Source: Alloscardovia omnicolens DSM 21503
GTDB lineage: Bacteria; Actinomycetota; Actinomycetes; Actinomycetales; Bifidobacteriaceae
Reading direction: 5' to 3'
Assembly (NCBI RefSeq): GCF_000420505.1
Contig: NZ_ATVB01000004.1
Location: 62,001-126,000, forward strand
Length of the DNA stretch: 64,000 nucleotides
The notes beneath the pieces are model-generated. The model did no database searches, was not told where the DNA came from, and saw only the letters and a program-made list of their open reading frames with translations. The position numbers were made by a program, and so were the translations under genes. Within the stretch, counting starts at the first letter, position 1. Every line of letters starts with the position of its first letter. This document shows, in pieces, positions 52,044 to 60,725 of this stretch.

Positions 52044-52841
52044 TTAAGCAAGATTTGCAGCTGCTGCTCTATCGAGCATCCATAAAGTTTCTTCAGTGCC
52101 GCGTGCAAAAGAGCTTGGCACGTGATAATTATCTGGTTCATACAAAGCGCGGGCAATAGCTTCACTCTTACGCTCACCAGAAGCAAAAACCCACACAAAA
52201 TCAGTCTTATGAATGTACGGAACAGTTAAGCTCACACGCAAAGGTGGCATTTTTGGTGAGTTCGATACGCCAATGCACTTCACAGATTCGTCTTCAATAC
52301 GCACTTCTTCGCGACCTGGGAACAGCGAAGCAAAATGACCGTCTGGCCCCACGCCAAACAGAGCAATATCCAAAGTACCGTCTGCACCTAATTCGCGCTC
52401 TAACTGAGCTTGATAATCGCGAGCAGCAGCACGAAGAACCTCATCGTGCTCATCAGTGGAAGCTGCCTCAACTTCTGCAGGACTACGAAGTTCAGTAGGC
52501 ATCTCATGAATATTACTTTCTGGTAATTCGCCTGTATCGATTAAAGCGTTCAGCCAAGCTTCACGTGCCTGTAAAGCGTTACGATCGCCGTCATCAGAAG
52601 TAACAAAACGCTCATCGCCCCACCAGAAGTGAACGCGCGAAAAATCGATAGCAGCAGTCAGCGGGCTTTGAGCGGCCGCGGCAAGCACAGCAATGCCGTC
52701 TGTGCCGCCGGTTAAAGCAACGTCTACGCGGTCTTGTGCAGTAAGCAGGTCAGAAATGCGTAGTAATAAACGTGCTGCAACGGTATTAATCAGAATATCT
52801 TCAGTGTTATATACCAAAATATTGCGAGATGTATCTGCCAT
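52044..52841 (-). CDS. pgl: 6-phosphogluconolactonase
   Basis: A 265-residue lactonase of the NagB-like fold hydrolysing 6-phosphogluconolactone. VDVALTGGTDGIAVLAAAA, VHFWWGDERFVTSDDGDRNA, DIALFGVGPDGHFASLFPG and VFASGERKSEAIARAL are the family motifs. I start at the ATG at 52841 after GGAG; the frame reaches 52874 inside opcA. It is the last gene of a zwf-opcA-pgl operon. Confidence 0.94.
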   Translation of the reverse strand: MADTSRNILVYNTEDILINTVAARLLLRISDLLTAQDRVDVALTGGTDGIAVLAAAAQSPLTAAIDFSRVHFWWGDERFVTSDDGDRNALQAREAWLNALIDTGELPESNIHEMPTELRSPAEVEAASTDEHDEVLRAAARDYQAQLERELGADGTLDIALFGVGPDGHFASLFPGREEVRIEDESVKCIGVSNSPKMPPLRVSLTVPYIHKTDFVWVFASGERKSEAIARALYEPDNYHVPSSFARGTEETLWMLDRAAAANLA

Positions 52842-52854
52842 ATCAACTCCAGCG

Positions 52855-53832
52855 TTAATTGTTCCAGTGATCATGACTAATCATATCCCAGCCCTCGGTA
52901 ATGACGGCGTTATAGATTTCGTCAGGATCGAGACGGCGCAGTTCTTCAGTCATGCAGTCAGCAAGTGTGCGGTGAGGAACAGAGATGGTCTGCTTGTGCG
53001 CACCAGGCTTAGTAATATACACGTTTGATGATTCATCGCTTGGACGTTCAATAGCGCTAATACCATCTTCGCGATGGAAGAAAACACCGGAGACAGCGGA
53101 GACATTCTCGTCAATCTCAAAGTTTACAGGCACTTTAAGAGCCCACGCGAGCCATGCGCCCAAGAGATCTACAGACAGATTATTATTACTTCCGCGCACG
53201 GTAACTGACTTAATAGCAGTGTGTGGTGGCTCGTCAATAAGAGCTGCCAAAAGACCGCGCCATACGGTGAGGCGAGTCCACGACAAATCCGTTTCGACGC
53301 GCGTGTGCTGGGAGCGCAACTTAAGGAAAGTGCCCATAGCATCGTCAGACATTTGTGCATCGGTAATGCAGCTGCGAGCCATTGAACCCAGAAGAGACTT
53401 GGAAGGGGAGTAAGGCGCACTGCCAGACCACCAGGCCACAACAGGAGCATCAGGAACGAGCAGAGGAATAACCAGCGTATCCAAATGGCGCAACAATCCC
53501 TCCGATGGGCGCAATACAATCACTTCACCAGCGCCACCATCGGAACCAATGCGGATCTCTGCGGCCAAAGGAGCCACAGTTCCCACAGCAACGGCTGGAA
53601 TTGTATTGATGTCTGGGGCGTCAGCTCGATCGGTAACCACAGCAATAATGCGGCTTGGGTGCTCCTGACTTGCATGAATTGCCGTTTGCAAAGAGTTATC
53701 CAAATCTTTCTCACTGGTCGATAACAATAAAGTCAACACACGTCCCTGAGGAGATTCGCCGTGCTTTGCATGTGCAAGAGCAATCTGAGAAGAAATCTCA
53801 GAGGTCGTGCTCGAAGGTAAGGTAATAATCAT
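52855..53832 (-). CDS. opcA: Glucose-6-phosphate dehydrogenase assembly protein OpcA
   Basis: A 325-residue OpcA that assembles or activates Zwf in actinobacteria and cyanobacteria. Recognised by GEVIVLRPSEGLLRHLDTLV, LLVPDAPVVAWWSGSAPYSP, DLSWTRLTVWRGLLAALID and ITKPGAHKQTISVPHRTLAD. It lies between zwf (51 bases) and pgl (13 bases) on the same strand, as in many actinobacteria. The ribosome site is weak. Confidence 0.93.
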   Translation of the reverse strand: MIITLPSSTTSEISSQIALAHAKHGESPQGRVLTLLLSTSEKDLDNSLQTAIHASQEHPSRIIAVVTDRADAPDINTIPAVAVGTVAPLAAEIRIGSDGGAGEVIVLRPSEGLLRHLDTLVIPLLVPDAPVVAWWSGSAPYSPSKSLLGSMARSCITDAQMSDDAMGTFLKLRSQHTRVETDLSWTRLTVWRGLLAALIDEPPHTAIKSVTVRGSNNNLSVDLLGAWLAWALKVPVNFEIDENVSAVSGVFFHREDGISAIERPSDESSNVYITKPGAHKQTISVPHRTLADCMTEELRRLDPDEIYNAVITEGWDMISHDHWNN

Positions 53833-53883
53833 AATTCGTTCTTTCTCGTCAACACACTCACAATCACCATCGCGTGCCCATAT

Positions 53884-55437
53884 TTAAGGCAAACGCCAAG
53901 CGCGTCCATCGCGAGCTAACATATCGTCAGCCTCCTGTGGACCCCACGTGCCTGCGCGGTAAGGCTGAGGTTGAGGCTGGCTCTCCCAGAATTTCTCAAT
54001 AGGATCCAAAATCTCCCAGCTTAGCTCTACCTCACGTGTGGTTGGGAAGAGAGGAGGCTCGCCCAAAAGAACGTCCAAAATCAAACGTTCGTAAGCTTCT
54101 GGCGACTGCTCAGTAAACGCAGTACCGTACGTAAAGTCCATATTCACATCGCGCACTTCCATAGCGGTGCCCGGAACTTTAGAGCCGAAACGCATAGTAA
54201 TGCCTTCATCTGGCTGCACGCGAATAACTAAAGCATTGTTACCCAGTTCAGACGTTGCAGTATCTTCGAAAGGCAAATGTGGAGCGTGCTTAAATACCAC
54301 GGCAATTTCCGTTACGCGCTTACCCAAACGCTTGCCGGAACGCAAGTAGAACGGCACGCCTGCCCAGCGTCGCGTGTCAATGTCCAGGCGGATAGCAGCG
54401 TAAGTTTCCGTGCGATCGTCTGGCTCAATACCCTTCTCGTCCAGGAAACCGTTCACCTTTTCAGCGCCTTGCCAACCCTCAGCATACTGTCCGCGGGCTG
54501 TATGAGCGGCTAAATCTTCAGGCAAACGCACAGCAGACAGCACTTTAATTTTCTCAGCAATCAAATCCTGAGCAGAGAAACTTACAGGCTCTTCCATCGC
54601 AGTCAGTGCCATCAGCTGAAGCAAGTGGTTTTGAATAACATCGCGAGCAATACCAATGCCGGAGAAGTATCCAGCACGTGTGCCAATACCAATATCCTCA
54701 GCCATGGTAATTTGCACGTGATCAACATAGTTAGAGTTCCACACTGGCTCAAACATCATGTTCGCAAAACGGAAAGCCAGCAGGTTCTGTACGGTTTCCT
54801 TACCCAAATAATGGTCGATGCGGAACACAGATTGAGGGTCGAAAACTTCAGCAACAACGCGGTCGAGTTCCTGAGCACTCTGCAAATCATGGCCGAAAGG
54901 CTTCTCGATAATAACGCGACGCCATGCACCTTCAGAGGACTTCGCTAAACCAGAATCAGCAAGCTGACGCGAAACGGTTGGGAAGTCGCGAGGAGGAATA
55001 GACATGTAGAACGCATGATTTCCTTGGGTTCCGCGCACATCGTCCAGCTCGGAAACCGTGTCGGATAGGCGCTTGAAGGAGTCTGCATCGTCAAAAGTAC
55101 CCTGAACGAAGCGAATGCCGCCCTTGAGATATTCCCACGTGGATTCATTAAACTCAGTGCGAGCATGGTCAATAATGTTTTGCTTAATAAAGTCCGCGAA
55201 ATCCTCGTGACTCCATTCGCGGCGACCAAAACCTACTAAACCAAAACCAGCAGGAAGCAGACCGCGATTTGCGAGATCGTATACGGCAGGAATCAGCTTC
55301 TTCTTACTCAAATCGCCGGTAACGCCAAAAATAACTAAAGAGCAAGGGCCAGCAATGCGAGGAAGGCGCATATCGCGGGGATTGCGCAAAGGGTTCGTCC
55401 ATTTTTCGGTGCCGGACTGTGTTGTCGATGTCGTCAT
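53884..55437 (-). CDS. zwf: Glucose-6-phosphate 1-dehydrogenase
   Basis: A 517-residue NADP enzyme, the first step of the oxidative pentose phosphate pathway. GVTGDLSKKKLIPAVYDLA is the nucleotide loop. RIDHYLGKETVQNLLAFRFA is the substrate site with the catalytic His. VPFYLRSGKRLGKRVTEIAV and the C-terminal WEILDPIEKFWESQ complete the family pattern. A strong GAGGAG precedes the start. It heads the operon zwf-opcA-pgl and has a palindrome 19 bases upstream. Confidence 0.97.
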   Translation of the reverse strand: MTTSTTQSGTEKWTNPLRNPRDMRLPRIAGPCSLVIFGVTGDLSKKKLIPAVYDLANRGLLPAGFGLVGFGRREWSHEDFADFIKQNIIDHARTEFNESTWEYLKGGIRFVQGTFDDADSFKRLSDTVSELDDVRGTQGNHAFYMSIPPRDFPTVSRQLADSGLAKSSEGAWRRVIIEKPFGHDLQSAQELDRVVAEVFDPQSVFRIDHYLGKETVQNLLAFRFANMMFEPVWNSNYVDHVQITMAEDIGIGTRAGYFSGIGIARDVIQNHLLQLMALTAMEEPVSFSAQDLIAEKIKVLSAVRLPEDLAAHTARGQYAEGWQGAEKVNGFLDEKGIEPDDRTETYAAIRLDIDTRRWAGVPFYLRSGKRLGKRVTEIAVVFKHAPHLPFEDTATSELGNNALVIRVQPDEGITMRFGSKVPGTAMEVRDVNMDFTYGTAFTEQSPEAYERLILDVLLGEPPLFPTTREVELSWEILDPIEKFWESQPQPQPYRAGTWGPQEADDMLARDGRAWRLP

Positions 55438-55455
55438 GCAATTCTCCTCATTATT

Positions 55456-55471
55456 AAACTAACCTTAGTTT
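55456..55471. promoter_or_regulatory. Palindrome in the zwf promoter region
   Basis: AAACTAA-CC-TTAGTTT, perfect 7-bp arms, 19 bases before the zwf start. Its TTAG/CTAA words recall DtxR/MntR-type sites, and a DtxR-family gene is the next gene; any link is inference. Confidence 0.4.
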
Positions 55472-55503
55472 ACTCATGGCAGTCGAGGGAGGGGAAGAGA
55501 TTG

Positions 55504-55735
55504 CTCAAAGTTTGCGATGCATGAACTGTGAGATATGCAACGCTTTGAGGGGCAAACAGCTGTAACGAGCAGTGCTAAGCACAGCTATGAAAGATACAGC
55601 ATGCGAATCAAATAAATCACATACTCGATGCATCAATTCGTGCTTGGTCAACACTGGAATAACGCGCAAAACAGGTATAGACCCCAACGCAGCTATGTGG
55701 TTCTCCTGCCCAACAATCTCCCGCCCAACAAGCAT
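55504..55735. other. Gap between zwf and the MntR-like gene with hairpins
   Basis: A stem CTCAAAG-T-TTGC/GCAA-CG-CTTTGAG (55504-55549) is followed by the repeat relative at 55559-55601. No gene is seen in the remaining 130 bases. Confidence 0.45.
55559..55601. repeat. Diverged relative of the 28-bp inverted repeat
   Basis: GCTGTA-N9-GCTAA-N2-RCAGC layout is identical to the core of 10975-11036. The right arm AGCTATGAAAGATACAGCA (19 bases) is identical, while the left arm has lost complementarity. Confidence 0.6.
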
Positions 55736-56413
55736 CTACCCAACCCTCGTCACACGAATATAATCAGCGTCCGTGGTGGAAATTTCAAACGCCTCACAGC
55801 CATCTGCCTGCAGAGTAATAGTGTCGGCAGTTAAAGCGCGCACAGTAATAATGCTGTCAATCATGGCATGATGTGTTTGCAAAGTTTGCAGAAGCTCGTT
55901 GTTGTCATCGTTCACTCGACTAATCACAGCTCGCGCGCCAACAGGAACGAGGTTAACGTTAATCGTATCGAAAACAGGTAAATTGCCTTCGCGGTCAGGA
56001 ATAGGATCTCCATGCGGATCGCGGTCAGGGAAACCGAGCTTTTCCTCCATACGGTTAATCATCATTGTGCTGGCCGAATGTTCCAAAGCATCAGCCTCGT
56101 CATGAACTTCGTCCCACGTGTAGTCAAGCGCGCACACCAAATACGTTTCAATAATGCGGTGACGGCGCAACATCGTTAAAGCCAAAGCTTTACCTTTATC
56201 TGTGAGCTGGATGCCGCCATAAGGCGCGTGCATCACGAAACCCTGATCGCTCAGACGAGCCAAAGCTCCCGAAACAGTCGATGCGCGCATGCCTGTTTCA
56301 TGCGCTAAATCAGTAGGCGAGATAACGCTATCCTCGCCCAACTCACCATGATGCCATTCGTGCAGCTTCCAAATAGCTTTCACATAATCTTGGGTGCTCA
56401 CAGAAATCGCCAT
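55736..56413 (-). CDS. DtxR-family metal-dependent regulator, manganese (MntR) type by ligands
   Basis: A 225-residue three-domain regulator: winged helix (DYVKAIWKLHEW, VISPTDLAHETGMRASTVSG), dimer/metal domain and a FeoA-like SH3 domain (NVNLVPVGARAVISRVNDDN). The primary site has Asp9 where DtxR has Met10, and Asp108 (EADALEH) where DtxR has Cys102, with Glu111 and His112. His85, Glu89 and His104 match the ancillary site. These substitutions are those of manganese-sensing MntR-type proteins. Its start is only 14 bases from the divergent HD-domain gene, so both promoters must overlap coding sequence or drive leaderless messages. Confidence 0.87.
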   Translation of the reverse strand: MAISVSTQDYVKAIWKLHEWHHGELGEDSVISPTDLAHETGMRASTVSGALARLSDQGFVMHAPYGGIQLTDKGKALALTMLRRHRIIETYLVCALDYTWDEVHDEADALEHSASTMMINRMEEKLGFPDRDPHGDPIPDREGNLPVFDTINVNLVPVGARAVISRVNDDNNELLQTLQTHHAMIDSIITVRALTADTITLQADGCEAFEISTTDADYIRVTRVG

Positions 56414-56427
56414 AGGTACACAGTAGC

Positions 56428-57138
56428 ATGGCAGTTATGAAACATTCTGATCTGTGGAACACGAGCGAAACTACGCGCACACTTCGCGAGCTACACAAAG
56501 AGCAAGCGCGTGCGTTTACGCTCAACGAGCAGAGCGCGCAGAAGTCTTTCGCACTGATTGCTACGCACTGTGAGATTGTTGCGCGTTTGGCAGTAATTCT
56601 CGCTGAACAGTCAGGACAAACCGTAACGAATACGCTGATTGAAGGCGCGCTCGCACACGATATTGGCACGTATAGCGTGCTCGAAACTGAGCACGTGAAC
56701 ACGGACGCTGAGATTCACGCTGCGCCCGTGAACGTTGGCAGAGAGCCAATTTTTCAGCGAAACATCTATATTCAGCACGGTACGCGCGGCTATGAGCTGC
56801 TGCTGTCCGAAGGTTTTGACGAGAGCCTTGCGCAGTTTGCGCGCAATCATACGGGAGTTGGCATTACGAAAGCCGAGTGCATACAGCAAAATCTTCCTTT
56901 AGAGCCTCAGGATTATCTGCCTGAAACCGTTGAACAGGAGATAGTTTTACTTGCTGACAAGTTCCACACGAAGTCCGTACCTCCGCGTTTTGTTAGCGTT
57001 CACACGGCTCGCGCTCGCGTGGAGAAATTTGGCTCAGAAAATATCGCACGCTGGGATAAACTGGTAGCTTGTTATGGCGTTCCGTGCGAGTCAGATATTG
57101 CCAAGCTAGCCGCGCACTACAGTATGGAGATTATGTGA
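56428..57138 (+). CDS. HD-domain phosphohydrolase
   Basis: A 236-residue protein with an HD domain: THCEIVARLAVILAEQ gives the first His, GALAHDIGTYSV the HD pair, QHGTRGYELLLSEG and FARNHTGVGITKAE further His, and LLADKFHTKS the last Asp. Family members hydrolyse nucleotides or nucleotide phosphates using metals; the substrate is unknown. ATGs at 56428 and 56437 are both possible, neither with a ribosome site. It is divergent from the MntR-like regulator. Confidence 0.8.
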   Translation: MAVMKHSDLWNTSETTRTLRELHKEQARAFTLNEQSAQKSFALIATHCEIVARLAVILAEQSGQTVTNTLIEGALAHDIGTYSVLETEHVNTDAEIHAAPVNVGREPIFQRNIYIQHGTRGYELLLSEGFDESLAQFARNHTGVGITKAECIQQNLPLEPQDYLPETVEQEIVLLADKFHTKSVPPRFVSVHTARARVEKFGSENIARWDKLVACYGVPCESDIAKLAAHYSMEIM

Positions 57139-57152
57139 TTGCTCGTCTGTGC

Positions 57153-57215
57153 GTCAATAATGCCGTCAATAACGCTGGCAATAATGCCTTCGATGACGCT
57201 GTTAATAACGCGATG
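57153..57215. repeat. Degenerate tandem repeat after the HD gene
   Basis: Roughly 24-base units of CAATAATGCC/TCAATAACGCTG recur two and a half times directly after the HD-domain stop codon. No coding sense is apparent. Confidence 0.45.
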
Positions 57216-57244
57216 TGAACGACCTCTCATCGCCTTTGGTTCCT

Positions 57245-57363
57245 CGGCGAGCACGCACACAAGGCGAAAAAGCAGGCAGGCAAAGCACAAAAGCGCAAAA
57301 GCCCAAAACAAGGCGAAACAACAAAGAGACACAAGAGAGACACAAGAGAAAACAAACGGACAG
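57245..57363 (+). other. T-free 119-base leader of the MFS gene
   Basis: From 57245 to 57363 the plus strand contains no T. It is A-rich with G and C, and has short repeats such as GACACAAGAGA twice. It ends four bases before the ATG of the transporter. An RNA from this strand would have no U and could not form A-U or G-U pairs, so would stay largely unstructured. The upstream in-frame ORF that includes it (from a GTG at 57215) is unlikely to be coding. Confidence 0.7.
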
Positions 57364-57367
57364 TTTT

Positions 57368-58531
57368 ATGAAGAGAAGTATTCTTTCCCTGGCTGCGGGA
57401 ACTTTTGCCCTCGGCGCTTCGGAATTTGTGATGATGGGCGTTTTGCCACATGCTGCGCAGGATACAGCAGTAAGTATTCCGACGGCTGGGCACTATGTAT
57501 CTGCCTATGCAATTGGCGTATGCGTAGGCGCGCTGATGCTCATTTTTGGACGCACTATTAAGCCTCGTAATCTGATTATTCTTTTTATGATTGTGACGCT
57601 TGTGGGTAATGCCATGGCTGCTGTAGCGCCTAATTTTTCTATTTTGCTTATTGCTCGTTTTATTTCGGGGCTGCCGCACGGTGCGTTCTTTGGAACTGGA
57701 ACGATTATTGCTCGAGCTCTTGCAGATAAAGGTAAAGAGGGCATGGCAGTATCGCAGATGGTTATAGGTCAGACAGTTGCGAATATGGTCGGCGTACCGT
57801 TTGGTACATGGCTGGCAACAGTAGTTTCATGGCGTTTGGCATTTGCTATTTTATCTGTGTGGGCACTGATGACGATTATGCTTGTGCTCAGCTTTGTGCC
57901 TGATATTCCTGTTATTCCTGACGCTGGTTTAATGGGACAGTTTAAGTTCCTAGGCAGCATGAAGCCTTGGTTTGTGATTTTTGCTGTGTTTTTAGGTAAC
58001 TCCGGTATTTTCTGCTGGTGGAGTTACGTTTCTCCTTGGCTGCAACATGTGGGCGGCTGGAGCGAAGCATTAGTTCCATTGTTAATGACTCTTGCTGGCT
58101 TCGGTATGGTTGTTGGCGGCTTAGTAGGCGGCAAGATTACCGATAAGTTTGTGCCTGGTTTGGTCGCTGGCTTTGGCCAGCTCATTGCCGTTTTCGCGAT
58201 GATTGCGATTTTCCTCGACCCCGGTTCGCGCCCGACCTCGGCCATTCTTACCTTTATTTGCGCGGTTGGCATGTTCTTTATTTCGTCTCCACAGCAGCTG
58301 CTGATGGTTAAGCTCGGCGAAGGCGGCGGCGAAATGCTCGCGGGTGCGATGGTTCAGATCGCGTTTAACGGCGGCAACTCTTTGGGCTCGATTATGGGTG
58401 GTATCGCTTTGGAGAATTCCGGCGAGGACTACCACATGGCCGCTTTGACCGGCGTTCCATTTACCTTCGTTGCTGTTGCACTTCTGTTCGCGTTCTTCTT
58501 CCTGCACGAGCGCAGGAGCAGGAAAGTGTAG
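57368..58531 (+). CDS. MFS-family efflux transporter (AraJ/YdhP-like)
   Basis: A 387-residue major facilitator with twelve helices of the drug/arabinose efflux (DHA1) type. SEFVMMGVLPHAAQD lies in helix 1, LMLIFGRTIKPRNLIILFMI forms the loop 2-3 motif, and ISGLPHGAFFGTGTIIARAL lies in helix 4. MKRSILSLAAGTFALGASEF at the ATG at 57368 is the family start. Substrate unknown. It is followed by a hairpin-rich repeat (58552-58590) that may end transcription. Confidence 0.88.
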   Translation: MKRSILSLAAGTFALGASEFVMMGVLPHAAQDTAVSIPTAGHYVSAYAIGVCVGALMLIFGRTIKPRNLIILFMIVTLVGNAMAAVAPNFSILLIARFISGLPHGAFFGTGTIIARALADKGKEGMAVSQMVIGQTVANMVGVPFGTWLATVVSWRLAFAILSVWALMTIMLVLSFVPDIPVIPDAGLMGQFKFLGSMKPWFVIFAVFLGNSGIFCWWSYVSPWLQHVGGWSEALVPLLMTLAGFGMVVGGLVGGKITDKFVPGLVAGFGQLIAVFAMIAIFLDPGSRPTSAILTFICAVGMFFISSPQQLLMVKLGEGGGEMLAGAMVQIAFNGGNSLGSIMGGIALENSGEDYHMAALTGVPFTFVAVALLFAFFFLHERRSRKV

Positions 58532-58551
58532 GGTTTTTGTCTGCTCGATGC

Positions 58552-58657
58552 CGTGGCGGTTGTTAGTTCGTTGTACTAGCAATTGCCACGTTTGTATTTG
58601 TCCGATTTTGGGCTCCAGACGGACGTGAGCGTTGAGAGCTGGGGATACTCACAACGC
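58552..58657. repeat. Dispersed intergenic repeat, copy B
   Basis: Module CGTGGCGGTTGT-N12-CTAGCAAT at 58552-58583. Its first bases also pair with GCCACG (58585-58590), making a long hairpin followed by TTTGTATTTG that could terminate the MFS transcript. A second dyad GCGTTGAGAG-N9-CTCACAACGC lies at 58629-58657. The CTCACAACG word lies 96 bases from the module start, against 97 in copy A. Confidence 0.7.
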
Positions 58658-58731
58658 CCACGAACTATTCTGTCTATTCCGTCTACTCCTCTACAGTCGC
58701 ATTCGGACACAAAGCCCATACGCCTACGAGA

Positions 58732-59022
58732 ATGGTTAGCGCACCAGAGAAGATGAACATAATCCAGGTTATGAGCCGGGTAAAGGTTCCTCAAACAGGA
58801 GATGAGAATATACCTGAGGGGACAAAGTTCAGTGTTCCTGATGAATCGCCTGTGACTGTTCAGTCGACAGACAAGGTTATTAATCCTGAGCCTAGCTATG
58901 CTGACACCATCGTGAAGATGGCAGAGACCAGCAGGTCGAAGCCATCTAATATCGCTCTCGCAAGCATCGTCCTCATGGTCATGATTGCAGGTGTTATCAC
59001 CACACTACGCCGCTGCGCCTAG
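58732..59022 (+). pseudogene. C-terminal remnant of a cell-wall-anchored surface protein
   Basis: A 96-codon open frame without a ribosome site. The middle (VKVPQTGDENIPEGTKFSVP, then YADTIVKMAETSRSKPSN) resembles the end of a Rib/YPDG-type repeat. The tail IALASIVLMVMIAGVITTLR plus RCA is a membrane-spanning sorting signal, but the sortase motif has decayed to MAETS. The frame is open back to 58636 without a start. I read it as the 3' stump of a deleted adhesin, lying 1.8 kb before another large surface protein gene. Confidence 0.6.
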
Positions 59023-59038
59023 CCGCGATATAAAAGAA

Positions 59039-59075
59039 GAGGCGGGGCCGATTCCCTATGAATCAGCCCCTCCTC
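59039..59075 (-). terminator. Terminator of the NADH oxidase gene
   Basis: Interrupted stem GAGG-GGGGC-GATT with AATC-GCCCC-CCTC, followed on the minus strand by TTCTTTTATAT. Confidence 0.8.
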
Positions 59076-59088
59076 TGTCGTTATCTAT

Positions 59089-60453
59089 TTACTGCGCTAC
59101 AGCAGCCAAAGCAACCGAGCCAACGAAGTTGATTGGCTGGCTGAAGTTTGGCTGGAATAGGAAGTCAGCGCCAGCAAGATCTGCAATGCCGAACTTTGCT
59201 TGAATAGCCACAGAAACGACGTTAGCCGCCAAAGAAATATCGTGCTTGGAAATGAACTGGGCGCCCAAAACACGGCCTGTTGCCTTATCCCACACCAAAG
59301 TAGATGTAACTGGAGTGGTGCTGAGCATAAAGTTTGGGCGATAATCCTCAGTCACCGTTACTGTGCCAACGTCGTAACCGCGGCGTACAGCAGATGCATA
59401 AGTCAAACCGGTAGCGCACATCGACAAATCATACAGTTGAACGGCGCTCGTTGCCTGAGTACCCAAATATGCGTGCGTTGGCTCCACAATATTTTCGCCG
59501 ATGAGCAAACCTTGACGCACAGCGTTCGTAGCCAGCGGAATATAGTCAGGCGCCTGCGTTGGGTTATAGAAAACAGTAGCGCTATCGCCGGCAGCAAGCA
59601 CATCGTTGGTCACAGTGCCATCTGGCAAGCTGGCGCGCATATATTCGTCCACAATAATCGCGCCGTTTGGCAAAGTTTTCAACTGGTCAGCAATCAAGTC
59701 GTTGTGCGGACGGAAACCTGCGCCCATAACAGCGAAATCAGCAGTGTATTCGCCCTTCTCAGTAACAACCGTTACGCCATCTTCTGCAGGGCGGAAGGCA
59801 ACGACCTTCTGGCCCAAAGCCAGCGTTACGCCATGCTCTTCAAACGCTTTCTCGGCTGGCTCATAAACAGCGGCATCGAAGTTGTTCTCGAGAACGTGGT
59901 CGAGCGCGTCAATCAGCGTTACCTTAATATTGTTCTGGCTAAACTGCTCGGCAAGCTCCGCGCCAATATAGCCGGCGCCAATAACCACAGCGGACTTAGC
60001 GCTCTTAGCGCGCTCCTTAATTTCGAGCGCATGATCCCAGTTCTTGCACAGCAGTACGGAACCGTCCTCGCGAGCCTGAGCCAAGCCCTCAATTGGAGGC
60101 AAAACCGGAGCAGAACCTGTGGTAACCACGAGCTTGTCGAAGCTGTACTCGCTCACCTCGCCGCTCTCCAAGTCGCGTGCGTGCAAGGTTTTGTCAGCAA
60201 CGTCCACGTCGAGAACATCATGACGCATGTGCATGGTTGCGCCTGCCTCTGCCAAAGCCTCAGGTGAGGAATAGAACATGCGCTGCGGATTGCTCACATT
60301 GTTGCCCACCCACAAAGCGATGCCGCAGGAGAGGAAGGAGAGCGAGTCGTTGCGCTCGAAAACGTGAACCGTCCAATCCGGATGCGCTTTGAGAATCGAG
60401 GTGGTTGCGAAAGTTCCAGCGTGTGTACAGCCAATAACGGCAACAGTAGTCAT
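59089..60453 (-). CDS. nox: NADH oxidase, water-forming type (CoA-disulfide reductase family)
   Basis: A 454-residue FAD/NADH oxidoreductase. FAD loop AVIGCTHAGTFATTSILKAH with the active-site His, redox-active Cys in LSFLSCGIALW, NADH loop VVIGAGYIGAELAEQFSQ, FAD motif DVLAAGDSATVFYN, and the C-terminal dimerisation domain (LTYASAVRRGYDVGTVTVTE). In anaerobic or microaerophilic bifidobacteria it removes oxygen while regenerating NAD+. AAGGAG precedes the ATG. Related NADH peroxidases share the fold, so peroxide reduction is an alternative. Confidence 0.9.
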   Translation of the reverse strand: MTTVAVIGCTHAGTFATTSILKAHPDWTVHVFERNDSLSFLSCGIALWVGNNVSNPQRMFYSSPEALAEAGATMHMRHDVLDVDVADKTLHARDLESGEVSEYSFDKLVVTTGSAPVLPPIEGLAQAREDGSVLLCKNWDHALEIKERAKSAKSAVVIGAGYIGAELAEQFSQNNIKVTLIDALDHVLENNFDAAVYEPAEKAFEEHGVTLALGQKVVAFRPAEDGVTVVTEKGEYTADFAVMGAGFRPHNDLIADQLKTLPNGAIIVDEYMRASLPDGTVTNDVLAAGDSATVFYNPTQAPDYIPLATNAVRQGLLIGENIVEPTHAYLGTQATSAVQLYDLSMCATGLTYASAVRRGYDVGTVTVTEDYRPNFMLSTTPVTSTLVWDKATGRVLGAQFISKHDISLAANVVSVAIQAKFGIADLAGADFLFQPNFSQPINFVGSVALAAVAQ

Positions 60454-60725
60454 AACAGCTCCTTTGCTAAGCCTGTGTTTAAATGTTATGCGCGCGGCTT
60501 ATCGCACTTGCGAGCCACGCCATTTGTGGTTCTTTGCCATTCTTTCCCGCGTTCAAGTGTAGTCGATGATTGCATTATGTTCGATTGATTTTAAGGAAAT
60601 TTAGTGTGAGCCAGATTACATTATTATTGAGAATTTATTAAACTGCGCAAGATATGGCTTGTTAGCCCTGTTTTGTCCTTCTGTTGTTACTAGAATCATA
60701 CATAAGACTGAGAGAAGATGATTGC
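60454..60725. other. Divergent promoter region of nox and the surface protein gene
   Basis: AT-rich (TTATTATTGAGAATTTATTAAA around 60623-60645) with no gene; presumably holds the nox promoter on the minus strand. No operator was identified. Confidence 0.4.

Noticed and set aside
59200-60267. 355-codon plus-strand open frame
   Set aside because: Antisense shadow of the NADH oxidase gene, which has all FAD/NADH motifs.
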